The position numbers and the translations under genes are program-made. The notes beneath the pieces were generated by a model, which made no database searches, had not been told where the DNA came from, and saw only the letters and a program-made list of their open reading frames with translations. Shown one piece after another: positions 1 through 9,170 of a stretch of 64,000 nucleotides of DNA (positions within the stretch are counted from its first letter, which is position 1; the number at the start of each line of letters is the position of its first letter). The stretch is from Chloroflexota bacterium (GTDB taxonomy: Bacteria; Chloroflexota; Anaerolineae; 4572-78; J111). The stretch lies in contig BOKF01000006.1 of assembly GCA_016860845.1 (NCBI GenBank), forward strand, positions 124,001-188,000, in the 5' to 3' direction.

Positions 1-1581
1 ACCTCTTAAAGGCTGTATAAATGACGAAACGAAACACTCATGTTCGAGGCGCCTGTACCCCAAATGGGTATAGTCAATCCTAGCGAAACGACCGTTCCAA
101 CTCAATTCGCCCAACATCAGTCGGGAGGGTCGCCATTCCGACTCGATGAAATTATCGGGACTACCTGTGATCCAGGACGCAAATTGGTCTATGTTAGGCA
201 AGACAGCCGACAAGAAAAAGAAACGAACGCTCTGGTTAGCATATCGAATAATCAAACGATGCAGGAAGAACTCGAAACGTATACCTCGCTCCGTTGGACT
301 GATAATATGCCCCTCGTCAATGATGACGAGACGAACTTGATCGGCGAGGTCCGGATTGTAGCGTAAAAATGCGTCTATCTTCTCTGGGGTAGCGATAATA
401 ATACGGGTTCGGTCCATCAACATCCGCTCTATGGGGCTGAGTTCAAAGCCGCCATACAATTCGGAGACGCGTACCCCTAACGGATGAAAGCTCTGGCGCA
501 GGCTGGCCTCAATTTCGACGGCTAAAGAGCGGAACGGCGCTATGTAGATACACTTGGTTTGAGAGTCGTCTTGGTAGTCCAACAAAAAGCGTAAGATGAC
601 CAACTCGGCCACGCGAGTCTTCCCCGCGCTGGTTGGCATCTTCAAGCAATAACTCCGCCGTTCGACTTCATTGACTTGGGGTAGGGCGGCTGTCTGTGAT
701 CGCCATAATTCTACCACCCGAGGATGACGCCGGTAGCCGGCGCGGATATATGGATCTACCAGGTTTCCCTCAGGATCATCCCCTTGCAAAGGGCCCAATT
801 GTGTCCAGAGTGAGTTGGTATCGAACTCGTCAAATAGGTATCTGGCGCAGTAAAAGAGCCACCACCAGCTTACAAACTTGACCTTCTCGGTCAGCTCAAT
901 CCCTTCGTCCAGAATCCCTCTAGCTCGATCAAGAAGTGAACGTCGTCCGGTCTTGGGAAACTCGACGAAATAAGAGAAGGCTCTGGCAATTGAAGCTCGC
1001 AAGATGCGATCTAAGGCTTCATCTTCGGTGATTGCCCCCTGATGAAGGGCGGCTGCAACCACTGCATCAGTGTAGCTGTCATCATCGAGCACTTGATAGA
1101 TCAAATCTCGGAGTCCGGCCAAATTTTTGAGGAAGAGCCGATGCAACAACCCCAGTTCCTGGGGTAAATCTTCACTTTCTAAGTCTTTCGCGAGAACATA
1201 AGCGCGGGCATAATGCCCGGCAATGTAGTAACCTAAAGCGGCGTTGACCAGTTGGTCGATCCGTTCTACTGGCGCTTGAGTGTCTACAGCTTCTGAGTAA
1301 AGAAATTCAAGAATCTCTGCGCCTTGTTTGATGAGTTCATCACCATCCGGGCGAAAATCGGGTAGTTCGCGGAGTTGTAAACCCTGCCAGAAAAGCAGAT
1401 GAGCCGTATAAAGGAGATTCTCGTCCAAGGTAGGGGTATAATTGGGCCACTGGACCGGATCGACCCCAAGTCGTTGCAGTACAGCTCGAGAATGAGCCTG
1501 AGCCGCAAAGTTACGGAATCGTCCCTCAGTAGTCAATTGACGCATCGCCGCCAGGATTCGTTCAGCCTGTTCATGCTCCAT
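1..1581 (-). CDS. hamB: HamB-like DEAD/DEAH-box helicase, C-terminus beyond window
   Basis: An open frame reads from an ATG at 1581 to the window edge, so the protein is truncated at its C-terminus (about 527 residues visible). The first ~300 residues are helical with no motif I recognise. A superfamily 2 helicase core follows: P-loop TSAGKT near residue 314, a DEGH box near residue 420 and a FFLSAVLPN motif III further on. The start lies inside the end of the preceding gene (11-base overlap), so the two are probably translationally coupled. The preceding protein looks like HamA (DUF1837), and a DUF1837 nuclease directly followed by an SF2 helicase is the Hachiman arrangement. In Hachiman, HamB senses or unwinds DNA and HamA cuts it. 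Helicase identity is firm. The HamB label rests mainly on the neighbour. Confidence 0.68.
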   Translation of the reverse strand, partial: MEHEQAERILAAMRQLTTEGRFRNFAAQAHSRAVLQRLGVDPVQWPNYTPTLDENLLYTAHLLFWQGLQLRELPDFRPDGDELIKQGAEILEFLYSEAVDTQAPVERIDQLVNAALGYYIAGHYARAYVLAKDLESEDLPQELGLLHRLFLKNLAGLRDLIYQVLDDDSYTDAVVAAALHQGAITEDEALDRILRASIARAFSYFVEFPKTGRRSLLDRARGILDEGIELTEKVKFVSWWWLFYCARYLFDEFDTNSLWTQLGPLQGDDPEGNLVDPYIRAGYRRHPRVVELWRSQTAALPQVNEVERRSYCLKMPTSAGKTRVAELVILRFLLDYQDDSQTKCIYIAPFRSLAVEIEASLRQSFHPLGVRVSELYGGFELSPIERMLMDRTRIIIATPEKIDAFLRYNPDLADQVRLVIIDEGHIISPTERGIRFEFFLHRLIIRYANQSVRFFFLSAVLPNIDQFASWITGSPDNFIESEWRPSRLMLGELSWNGRFARIDYTHLGYRRLEHECFVSSFIQPLRG

Positions 1582-2374
1582 CGAGCACTACCTCATAGTC
1601 AAAGAGTGCCTGGACAAAAGCATTCAGCTCGGGAATACAAACGTTAATAGCCAGAAGATCGTTAATGACGTCCAGTTGTGCTTGGACAGCGCCAAATGGA
1701 TCTCGTGGATTATTGCCCGTTACCAAGAATAGCAGGGTGCGCCGCGTCGGCTGATAAGGAGCAAACTTGTGCAAAAAGGCCAAGACTTGATCGGCCTCGT
1801 CGTGTCGATTTTCCTTGCGTAAGATGGTGACAATAAAAGGGATGGATTTTGGTCGTGGCCGGTGTCCACACTGAAGTTGGTCATAAGCTTCAGTAATCAC
1901 TTGAGCAGCAAACGTATTTCGCACCTTGACCTCTGCTATTAATATTTCCCGACCTTTACCATCAGGGTCGCCAAACTTGAAGGCCAGGACATCATCTCCT
2001 TTCATAGCGGACTCAGGATTGGGGTTATAGCGAAGCCGGTAGACCGGGATTTGATAACCCTCAGCCTGGCGCAGATATTCCGAAGCCAGAATTTCCCCAA
2101 AATTTCCCTTGCGAGTTTTGGGTGTCCGGGGCCGTTTATCCAGGACTTTTATGGTTTCAGTGTAGCCGAGCGCAGCCAGATTATCGTGTAATTCTTCAGG
2201 GTCGTTGTGATGAATGAAAACCGTCTCAGCTAGGGGCTTAAAGACGAAGTTTCGGCTATTGGCGACCTCCGCTAATGGAATGTGCTGGAACTTCGTGTAT
2301 GTTGGCAAGGAAGGCTGTCGAGTCAGCCAGGTCTGAATGAATTTATTATCAGCTCGAGGTTCATCTGCGTTCAT
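1571..2374 (-). CDS. hamA: HamA-like DUF1837 nuclease of a Hachiman system
   Basis: The 267-residue protein has a PD-(D/E)xK-like signature: GNFGEILASEYL (Glu94), KGDDVLAFKF (Asp127/128) and ILIAEVKVR (Glu148, Lys150). Spacing and wording match DUF1837/HamA, the effector nuclease of Hachiman. The gene starts at an ATG with AGGTAA a few bases upstream, sits 80 bases after the DnaQ-DinG-RecQ gene, and overlaps the helicase gene that follows. Expected role from the family: DNA cleavage released when the HamB helicase engages foreign or damaged DNA. The gap to the preceding gene holds no clear terminator, so the pair may be transcribed as the tail of the large upstream operon. A more distant PD-(D/E)xK family is possible, but the HamB-type partner supports this call. 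Confidence 0.72.
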   Translation of the reverse strand: MNADEPRADNKFIQTWLTRQPSLPTYTKFQHIPLAEVANSRNFVFKPLAETVFIHHNDPEELHDNLAALGYTETIKVLDKRPRTPKTRKGNFGEILASEYLRQAEGYQIPVYRLRYNPNPESAMKGDDVLAFKFGDPDGKGREILIAEVKVRNTFAAQVITEAYDQLQCGHRPRPKSIPFIVTILRKENRHDEADQVLAFLHKFAPYQPTRRTLLFLVTGNNPRDPFGAVQAQLDVINDLLAINVCIPELNAFVQALFDYEVVLDGA

Positions 2375-2454
2375 GAGAGTTACCTATTGTTGTTAAGAGT
2401 GATGGGTTGGGTAAGGTACGGTAAATTCTCCACACCCTATGATTTCCTTAACTC

Positions 2455-5400
2455 TTACTGCCCTTCCTCCGCAAACCGCATCCCGGCAAGCAGACGTTCC
2501 TCGCCGGGAGAAAGCAATATCGGGTAGTGATAACTACCACCATCCTCAAATAAACGCTCCTTGTACCCAACCAACCCCAGATCAACTAATTCATCCAGAT
2601 AGGCACGGACGCCCTGATCTTTATTGGGGATAAACTCCAGCGCACCAAAGTAGGGACAGCTTTCAGCCTGAGCAATGCGTCGGGCGCGTTTGACTGGATC
2701 GGTTTCGTTTTTGCCAATCATGTGGCCGTTGCCGGTCAGGACATAGCTCAGTCTGTGGGGGCCGTAAGGAGCACGGTGGGGTTGCTCGGCCAGGGATTGG
2801 TTCCAGTGAATGGATTGTAGCAAAATGTAACGGACATCCATAACCTCCTCTACGGCGGCAAAATCAACCGGGGTGATGTTCTGCCAGGGGACGCTCAGGT
2901 TGGGGTCGCACAGGTTGCAACATTCGCTTTTCAAAGTCGTTGGTTTGGTCGCGCCGAAGTAGGCTAAAGCGGCTTGCCGGTAACAGTCACCTGCGCCCAG
3001 GCTTTGGGCATAGCGTCTCATTTGGGCCAGGCGCTGCACCATCTCCTGCCGAATCTGTCCGGCGTCGTAGGTCGTCGCATCGAAGCCAGTGCCATCCCAC
3101 AGTTTGGGCTGGGGTTGCAAAACAAAACCTCGTTCAAAAGGCCGATAAATGATGAACTCTTCCCCGGCCAAACGGTAGAGGAGTTCGTCAAGTAGTTGCG
3201 GAGTTAGACCAATCTGCTGACTGGCTTCAATTACGTCGAGCGGATGGGCGGCTCGTTCGGTCAGGTTGGCTACGGTAGCCAGGGCAGCAAATTGGGTAGC
3301 CAGCTCCGGCTCATTGTGAGCGCGCAGGTGAGCGCTAATCTCTGCCGCCGAGACCAGCAGGCGGGTGCTGGCTTGCACGGTCACATCGTCCAACCGTTGG
3401 ACAAAACCGGCGCTCTCAATCAGATGGAGATACAACCCCAACCGCTCGCCCTCTTCTCCCAGCAGATCAATTAACGGCTTGGGGTTGAGGGTTATAGCCT
3501 TTAAGTCCCCCTGAGTCGGAGCCTGGCGGCGGATGAAGTCCAGCACGGCTTCGACCATGAAATCCTCAGGGATGGCCCGATCAATGAAATAGTGTTGGAT
3601 TCTCAGGTCTGAGGGGTGATAAAGCAGAATAGCGTAGGAAGTTTGGCCATCGCGCCCGGCCCGGCCGGCTTCCTGATAGTAATCTTCCAGGCTGCCCGGT
3701 ATCTGATAGTGGATGACGTAGCGCACGTTCTCTTTGTCAATGCCCATGCCAAAAGCTTTGGTGGCGACGATGATGTTCACATCCCCATCCATAAAAAGCT
3801 CCTGGACCGCCGTGCGCCCGGCTTCATCCAAACGCCCGTGGTAACAGCGAACAACAAAACCGGCAGTGTCTAAACGACGAGCCAGCCGTTCCGCCTCCCG
3901 TACGGTACTACAGTAAATAATCACGGCTTCATTGTCCCGATCCGCCGCTCGCAAAATTTTGGTCAGGGTGATGAACTTGTCCCGGCGTGACTGAATTCGT
4001 TCGCCGGCGCTGCGCCCGTTGTAGATGATAAAGCGCAATTCGGGGCGATTGGGATTGCGGCTGATGACCTGGTCAACCGCCAGACCAAGCTTTTCGATGA
4101 TAGAGCGCTGCATATCCGGTGTTGCCGTCGCAGTGAAGGCGGCTACACTGGGACGCTGGCCAGTTTCAGGACGGGGCCTGATGGCGGCCAGAATTTTGGG
4201 AATGTGCAGGAAATCGGGGCGGAAGCTTTGACCCCAGGTGTGGACGCAGTGGGCTTCATCCACGACTACTTGCACGATATTTTTGGCGTGGCGCAAGGCA
4301 TCTTTCAGGCGCGGGTCGCGGATGCGTTCCGGGGAGATGTAAACCAGCCGGGTATCGCCCGTTCGGATTTTACGAAAGACAACTTCCTGGTCGTCGGCAG
4401 TTTGGCCGCTGTAAATGTAATCGGCCAGAGTGATGCCGCGGCTGTGGAGTTGGTCTACCTGGTCTTTCATCAGGGCTTTGAGCGGGCTGAAGACGAGCGT
4501 GGTTCCCTGGCGAAGTAAGGCCGGCAACTGGAAGGTGAGCGACTTGCCGGAGCCGGTGGGCAGAACCGCCAGCACATCACGCCCCTGCAAAATCTGGCGG
4601 ATGATCTCGGCCTGTTTCTCACGGAAGCCGGTGATGTTTTCAAAGACTTCGCGCAGGGCCTGCAAGACTCGCTCCATCCACAGTTCGATCTGGTCGGCCG
4701 AAATGAGATCAGGCACGCCTAAGGCAGCCAGCCGCCGCTCCAGATCCAACAAAACCCCGGCTGATAGGTTGGCCAGAAAATCAGCTTTTGCTTCCAGGTC
4801 AATCTGATAAGCCTGGCGCACAGCCGGATCAGGAATTTGTTCGGCTAAAGTATTGACGTGAGCGGCGATCCGTTCATAAAAAGCCCGGCGGTCACGTTCG
4901 GTGGCGGCATCCATAAAGACAGGGCTAGGCAAGGCGGCGCGCATATCGGCGTAGTACGATTTGCGGGTCACTCGCTTGTCCATTAGCAGTACAGCACCCA
5001 GGTCGGTTTCCCGGCGCAGCAGCCGGCCAAAGCCCTGCTTGAAGTGGATAAAAGTCAGCGGCAGCAAGTAATCAAAAAATTCGTTGCCTCCTTGGGCGCT
5101 AATCTGGGCGGCCCTGGCCTGAATGATCGGTTCGGTCAGCAGGGGGAAGGGTAATTTTTCCATAATGACATAGGTCAACGTTTCACCGGGCGCATCGAAG
5201 CCTTCCCAGAAACTGCGCAGTCCTAGCAGGACACTCTCGATTCTGGCTCTAAATTCTTCGGCCAGGGCGCGGCGAGAGCGCTCCTCACCTTGATAATCCA
5301 CCGGAATACTCAAATCACCCAACCGCGGCTCAAGAAGATGGTAGGCTTCGTTCATGCGCTGGCGAGCCGTGTAGAGCGCCAGTCCTTTACCGTCAGTAAA

Positions 5401-8193
5401 CTCGAAGAAGCAGGCCAGTTCTCGGGCCGTCTCCTCAGCAAATTTGCTAATGTCCTGAGGGCGCGCGTCGTAGCGCAGATAGCGAGGGATGCCAAAGATA
5501 GCCCGTTCGTAGAGCAGCGTAGGTGGCAGAGCAATCGCGCCGCTGTTGGTCAAAAAATCGACCAGACCCAGGCGCTCAATGAAAAAGCCAAAATTATCGT
5601 CGCGAGTCGTGCGCAAGGTGGCCGAGGTGAAGATGATGCTGGCGCGTCGGATCGGATCCTCCGTAGAGTGGATAGTCTGATCTGCCCCTTCATCCGGCGT
5701 CGCTTCAGGGGGAGGGAGATGGTAGAGTTGCCGCTGTAAGAAACGATCCACCCGAACCGGGGCGGATTTGAGCGCCCAGTAGACAGGTTGATTGGAGCCA
5801 TTGTCCTCACTTTCGGCTTCGACCTCCAGCCAGTTGACCATCACCCGGCTGTCGTAACCAACCCGCAGGATGTCGGTCAGCAGGGCCGGTTCGCTGTCCG
5901 GCAGGTGGATATCGAGCCGGTTCAATAAATAATCCATCTCACGCAGCGTGGGATCGTGAAATTTTTGAGGCAGGGGATGGTCTACCAGGTAAGCCCGCAG
6001 GCGGTTGAGGGTCTCGTACAATGGGCCTAGGCTGTTCAATAGAGATCGTTTGGCCTCTTCAACCGGCTGCCATAACCGGGGTGTCTCTTTGCGAGGATTA
6101 GCCTGGAGAGCTAATTTGGCTCCGTACTTTTGGTGAATTTTGGCCTTGCGTGCCTTGAGATAATTACGCAGGTGTCCCCCAAACTCGCCGACCAGGTGAG
6201 AAGCGTGGGCCACTTCTTGAAAGTTGGCACTCAGCAAGCGTTGGCCCTCGGCGTCGCTGACCAGATGGGCGCGCAAGCGAACCAGGAGACCGCGCCCGGT
6301 GCGCGGGTCGTGCAACCGGCCCAACACATAGGCCAGGGTATCCAACGACACCTGGCGGGTGAGGACATTGGTAGCCACATCTTCCAGGTTGTGAGCTTCA
6401 TCCACAACCAGGTGCTCAAAACGCAGAACGTGCTGCCACTTCTTGGCCAGGAGTAGGGCATGGTTGACCACCACAATATCGGCTCGAGCGGCCTGTTCGT
6501 AGGCGCGGCGAAAGAAGCAGCCAGAAGAGCCGGGACAGGTGGCCTGATTACAGCGCTCCCACTCAACCTGCACTTCCCGCCGAAGCATTTGGAAGGAAGG
6601 AAAAGTTGCCTGGAACCAGTAGGAAAGTTCGTCCAACGCGCCGGTTTGGGTCACACTGAGCCAGCTTAACAGGTGGAGCAACCCTAGTCGTTGTTCAGTA
6701 TCTTCGGCCTCGCCGCTTTGGGCCAACTCTTCGATGAGGAGGTCCAGCCGCTCCAGGCAAAGGTAATTCTCCATGCCTTTGATCGGTTGAACGTTGAAAG
6801 TTATTCCCAGGTTTTGCTGCAAATTCTCCAGGTCGTCCATCAACTGATCTTGCAGATTGCGGGTGTTGGTGGAAATGACTACAGGCTGGCCGACGCTGCG
6901 GGCGCGTAAGATAGCGGGAACCAGATAAGCATAGGTTTTACCGGTTCCGGTGGGCGCTTCGATAATCAGAAAGTGGTCTTGTTGAAAAGCCTCAGCTACG
7001 TGACGAACCATTTCGGTTTGGGAAAGGCGTTCTGGATAGTTCTTGGCCGCCAGGAGTTGATGAAAATATGTTTGGACGGTTTCAGTCGAGAAGCGCCGGG
7101 CAGGATGGTCAGCCGCAAGGGGAAGAACTGAATGGCTTCGCCCCAAATTGAGCAGGGTGTACGGGGCGGGCAACACACCAGTTGAACCGGTCTCAGGTTC
7201 CCAACCCAGCCACCGCGCCAGATCGGGTAACGAGTGCCCCACCCAGCCAGCCAGGGGTTGCAACTGATCTTGCAGCCGCTGTTGCAGTTCTCGGAAAACA
7301 ACGGCCAGAACCAGCACATCCACAATCGCATTATGGAATTTGTCCCAGCTAAAGTCCGTGTGGCTGGCCTGGGCCAGGGCCTCAATTTCCTGGCCGAGTG
7401 GCGTTCCCTGCCGGATGCCCAGGTGAGCGGCCAGATCTTCCAACTTGTGACTGGGAAGTAAGGGGTAGGCCAGGCAGGCCATTTCCATTGTGTCCAACAA
7501 GCGTCCCGATTCAATCGCCAGGCCCAAGTGGGTCTGAAAGGCAGCGTTAAGAAAACTATAATCAAAGCGGGCATTATGGGCGATGAGGGGCAGATCGCCC
7601 GCCCAGCCCCGGAAATCTTCTAGTACCTCGGGCAAGGGCGCGGCACTGGGTAAGACCAGTCGCCCCGTGCTATCGCGCGTCAAATTTAGTTTAAGCTGCA
7701 AAGTATAGGGCAGGCGGATATAGCCAGGATCCACATAGCGATTAAAAATCGGATGCCTCGGGTCGGGGACGCCGGCGATGATTTTGAGGGCAGAGAGTTG
7801 CAAAATGTGAGCGCTGGCCGGGTTAATGCCGGTGGTCTCCAGATCAAAAACGATATAATCATTGGCGATGGGGCGGGTCTGAGACCCATCCCTTTGGACG
7901 AAAGGTGGATGAGCCAGGGTTGGCGGGACAGTGGCCCGAGGCCGTTTGCTGGCTTGAGGGGCAGGCTTTAACAAAACCTGTTCAGCCTGGCGCAGACGAC
8001 GCAAGGTGTAACGTCCCTGTGGGTCAGGCCCATCGAAATCGGGGTGGTTCAGGATTTCGAGGATATTGGCTTCCGACAGGCGAAAGCTGCGCAGTTCGCG
8101 TCGGAGTTGGGGCACACTTAGCCCTTCTTTATGCTGGTGCAATAGGTCGCGCACAGCCCGTCCTGCCGGACTGTCAGGGGTGAAAAGAGTCAT
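2455..8193 (-). CDS. DnaQ exonuclease-DinG helicase-RecQ helicase fusion
   Basis: This 1,912-residue protein carries three enzymes in one chain. After an ~80-residue helix-turn-helix-like N-terminus comes a DEDD 3'-5' exonuclease (FDLETTG near residue 115, HNARFDYSFL, then NAIVDVLVL). A DinG/XPD-type helicase follows, with P-loop APTGTGKT near 414, the Fe-S cysteines (YLC, then ERCNQATCPGSSGC) and DEAH near 599. The C-terminal third is RecQ, with P-loop LPTGSGKS near 1212, DEAHCVHTWGQSFRPD, TATATPDM, GMGIDKENVRYVIHY, EAGRAGRDGQ, and a zinc-binding SECCNLCDP near the end. Its start overlaps the stop of the preceding gene by four bases (ATGA). The combination suggests unwinding and degradation of DNA, possibly nuclease-generated ends. 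Each domain is clear; its role in this operon is inferred. Confidence 0.92.
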   Translation of the reverse strand: MTLFTPDSPAGRAVRDLLHQHKEGLSVPQLRRELRSFRLSEANILEILNHPDFDGPDPQGRYTLRRLRQAEQVLLKPAPQASKRPRATVPPTLAHPPFVQRDGSQTRPIANDYIVFDLETTGINPASAHILQLSALKIIAGVPDPRHPIFNRYVDPGYIRLPYTLQLKLNLTRDSTGRLVLPSAAPLPEVLEDFRGWAGDLPLIAHNARFDYSFLNAAFQTHLGLAIESGRLLDTMEMACLAYPLLPSHKLEDLAAHLGIRQGTPLGQEIEALAQASHTDFSWDKFHNAIVDVLVLAVVFRELQQRLQDQLQPLAGWVGHSLPDLARWLGWEPETGSTGVLPAPYTLLNLGRSHSVLPLAADHPARRFSTETVQTYFHQLLAAKNYPERLSQTEMVRHVAEAFQQDHFLIIEAPTGTGKTYAYLVPAILRARSVGQPVVISTNTRNLQDQLMDDLENLQQNLGITFNVQPIKGMENYLCLERLDLLIEELAQSGEAEDTEQRLGLLHLLSWLSVTQTGALDELSYWFQATFPSFQMLRREVQVEWERCNQATCPGSSGCFFRRAYEQAARADIVVVNHALLLAKKWQHVLRFEHLVVDEAHNLEDVATNVLTRQVSLDTLAYVLGRLHDPRTGRGLLVRLRAHLVSDAEGQRLLSANFQEVAHASHLVGEFGGHLRNYLKARKAKIHQKYGAKLALQANPRKETPRLWQPVEEAKRSLLNSLGPLYETLNRLRAYLVDHPLPQKFHDPTLREMDYLLNRLDIHLPDSEPALLTDILRVGYDSRVMVNWLEVEAESEDNGSNQPVYWALKSAPVRVDRFLQRQLYHLPPPEATPDEGADQTIHSTEDPIRRASIIFTSATLRTTRDDNFGFFIERLGLVDFLTNSGAIALPPTLLYERAIFGIPRYLRYDARPQDISKFAEETARELACFFEFTDGKGLALYTARQRMNEAYHLLEPRLGDLSIPVDYQGEERSRRALAEEFRARIESVLLGLRSFWEGFDAPGETLTYVIMEKLPFPLLTEPIIQARAAQISAQGGNEFFDYLLPLTFIHFKQGFGRLLRRETDLGAVLLMDKRVTRKSYYADMRAALPSPVFMDAATERDRRAFYERIAAHVNTLAEQIPDPAVRQAYQIDLEAKADFLANLSAGVLLDLERRLAALGVPDLISADQIELWMERVLQALREVFENITGFREKQAEIIRQILQGRDVLAVLPTGSGKSLTFQLPALLRQGTTLVFSPLKALMKDQVDQLHSRGITLADYIYSGQTADDQEVVFRKIRTGDTRLVYISPERIRDPRLKDALRHAKNIVQVVVDEAHCVHTWGQSFRPDFLHIPKILAAIRPRPETGQRPSVAAFTATATPDMQRSIIEKLGLAVDQVISRNPNRPELRFIIYNGRSAGERIQSRRDKFITLTKILRAADRDNEAVIIYCSTVREAERLARRLDTAGFVVRCYHGRLDEAGRTAVQELFMDGDVNIIVATKAFGMGIDKENVRYVIHYQIPGSLEDYYQEAGRAGRDGQTSYAILLYHPSDLRIQHYFIDRAIPEDFMVEAVLDFIRRQAPTQGDLKAITLNPKPLIDLLGEEGERLGLYLHLIESAGFVQRLDDVTVQASTRLLVSAAEISAHLRAHNEPELATQFAALATVANLTERAAHPLDVIEASQQIGLTPQLLDELLYRLAGEEFIIYRPFERGFVLQPQPKLWDGTGFDATTYDAGQIRQEMVQRLAQMRRYAQSLGAGDCYRQAALAYFGATKPTTLKSECCNLCDPNLSVPWQNITPVDFAAVEEVMDVRYILLQSIHWNQSLAEQPHRAPYGPHRLSYVLTGNGHMIGKNETDPVKRARRIAQAESCPYFGALEFIPNKDQGVRAYLDELVDLGLVGYKERLFEDGGSYHYPILLSPGEERLLAGMRFAEEGQ

Positions 8194-9152
8194 GATTTAT
8201 CCATCGGCGCACAGATGACTCGAAATAACTCTAACGTCCACAAACGCTCGGCTACATCTCTCGCAACGATTTCTTCCGGCTCACACAACACGTGGTAGGT
8301 TTCTGGATCATAGGCGGCATAGCGAGCCGTGGCCGGACCAGGGGGAGGCCCGGCCAACACCCAGCGAGGCCGTTGCCCAGGATCGGCGTTAGCGAACAGA
8401 TGGGGCTGGTCACGCAGAGCCAGGTAAAGGCCGAAGAGGCCGGGGTCGCCTGGAGAACCAGGAGGCGCGATCCGGGGCAGTAGGGCTTCGGTTGGCTGCG
8501 GTTCTTCCAGGTTCAACATGGCCCAGGCCAGGGAATAGAGTTGGATAGAAGAGGGTAATGCGGCCAGACGGCGCAGAAACCAGCGTCCATTCAGCAGCAC
8601 AAAGCGCTGATCGGCCCGAAAGGCATCGAGCAATTGACTGGTAACTCTTTGACCGTGTTGTAATAATATACTCTCGATTTGACCCTCAAGTTCTGAAGTT
8701 TGACCTTGAGCCATAACAGCCTCTCGCACTGTATCTCGCCACTCGCGCGCCTGATCACTATCAGGGGCGGCTCGCTCATACGTCACTATTGTTTGTATAC
8801 TATCCAACACAATCTTAACATCTTCTAATCCAATTGCTATGACTTCACCCCCGAATGCTTGATAAACGTCCCGGCGAAGCGGCCGAGCTACTATAACATG
8901 ATCGCCTATTTGCCATTCACCGGCCGGGTCCCAAAGACGCACTGAGCTACTCTTGGAAATTCTCTGGGTACCCCAGGCGGCAGGACTGACATCTTCGCCA
9001 AAAATCAGGCGGCCCCGGATGATGCGCCTGGCTAAAGTGGTCAAATCCTGAGCCTGGCCGGTTTCCGAAATGTAATTTTCAAGGCGACTCAAGTCAGCCT
9101 GGGTGATGATAAATTCGGTCTGCCAATAGGTATTGCTATAGACGTCGGCCAT
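8190..9152 (-). CDS. winged-helix/small beta-barrel protein, paralogue of the type IIG N-terminus
   Basis: This 320-residue protein is unnamed. Its first ~60 residues look like a winged helix (LSRLENYISETGQAQDLTTL then ARRIIRGR). A short barrel-like segment follows (WDPAGEWQIGDHVIVA to VIAIGLEDVKIVLD), then a second helical module with the pattern RADQRFVLLNGRWFLRRL. The same order, with the same spacing of hydrophobic positions, occurs in the first ~220 residues of the type IIG enzyme encoded at 17,755-24,597 (TYTVGQSVQLPDGQ, then QADNRLVSFDDEWWLAEKL). It therefore looks like a free-standing paralogue of that extension, perhaps a DNA- or partner-binding adaptor. It overlaps the DinG-RecQ gene by four bases. 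No catalytic motif is visible. Confidence 0.75.
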   Translation of the reverse strand: MADVYSNTYWQTEFIITQADLSRLENYISETGQAQDLTTLARRIIRGRLIFGEDVSPAAWGTQRISKSSSVRLWDPAGEWQIGDHVIVARPLRRDVYQAFGGEVIAIGLEDVKIVLDSIQTIVTYERAAPDSDQAREWRDTVREAVMAQGQTSELEGQIESILLQHGQRVTSQLLDAFRADQRFVLLNGRWFLRRLAALPSSIQLYSLAWAMLNLEEPQPTEALLPRIAPPGSPGDPGLFGLYLALRDQPHLFANADPGQRPRWVLAGPPPGPATARYAAYDPETYHVLCEPEEIVARDVAERLWTLELFRVICAPMDKS

Positions 9153-9170
9153 AAATTTGGTCCATTTTCG

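Noticed and set aside
2940..8183. Numerous plus-strand ORFs of 60-150 residues opposite the DinG-RecQ gene
   Set aside because: They are antisense shadows of a clear coding sequence with intact motifs; none shows a domain or a ribosome site.
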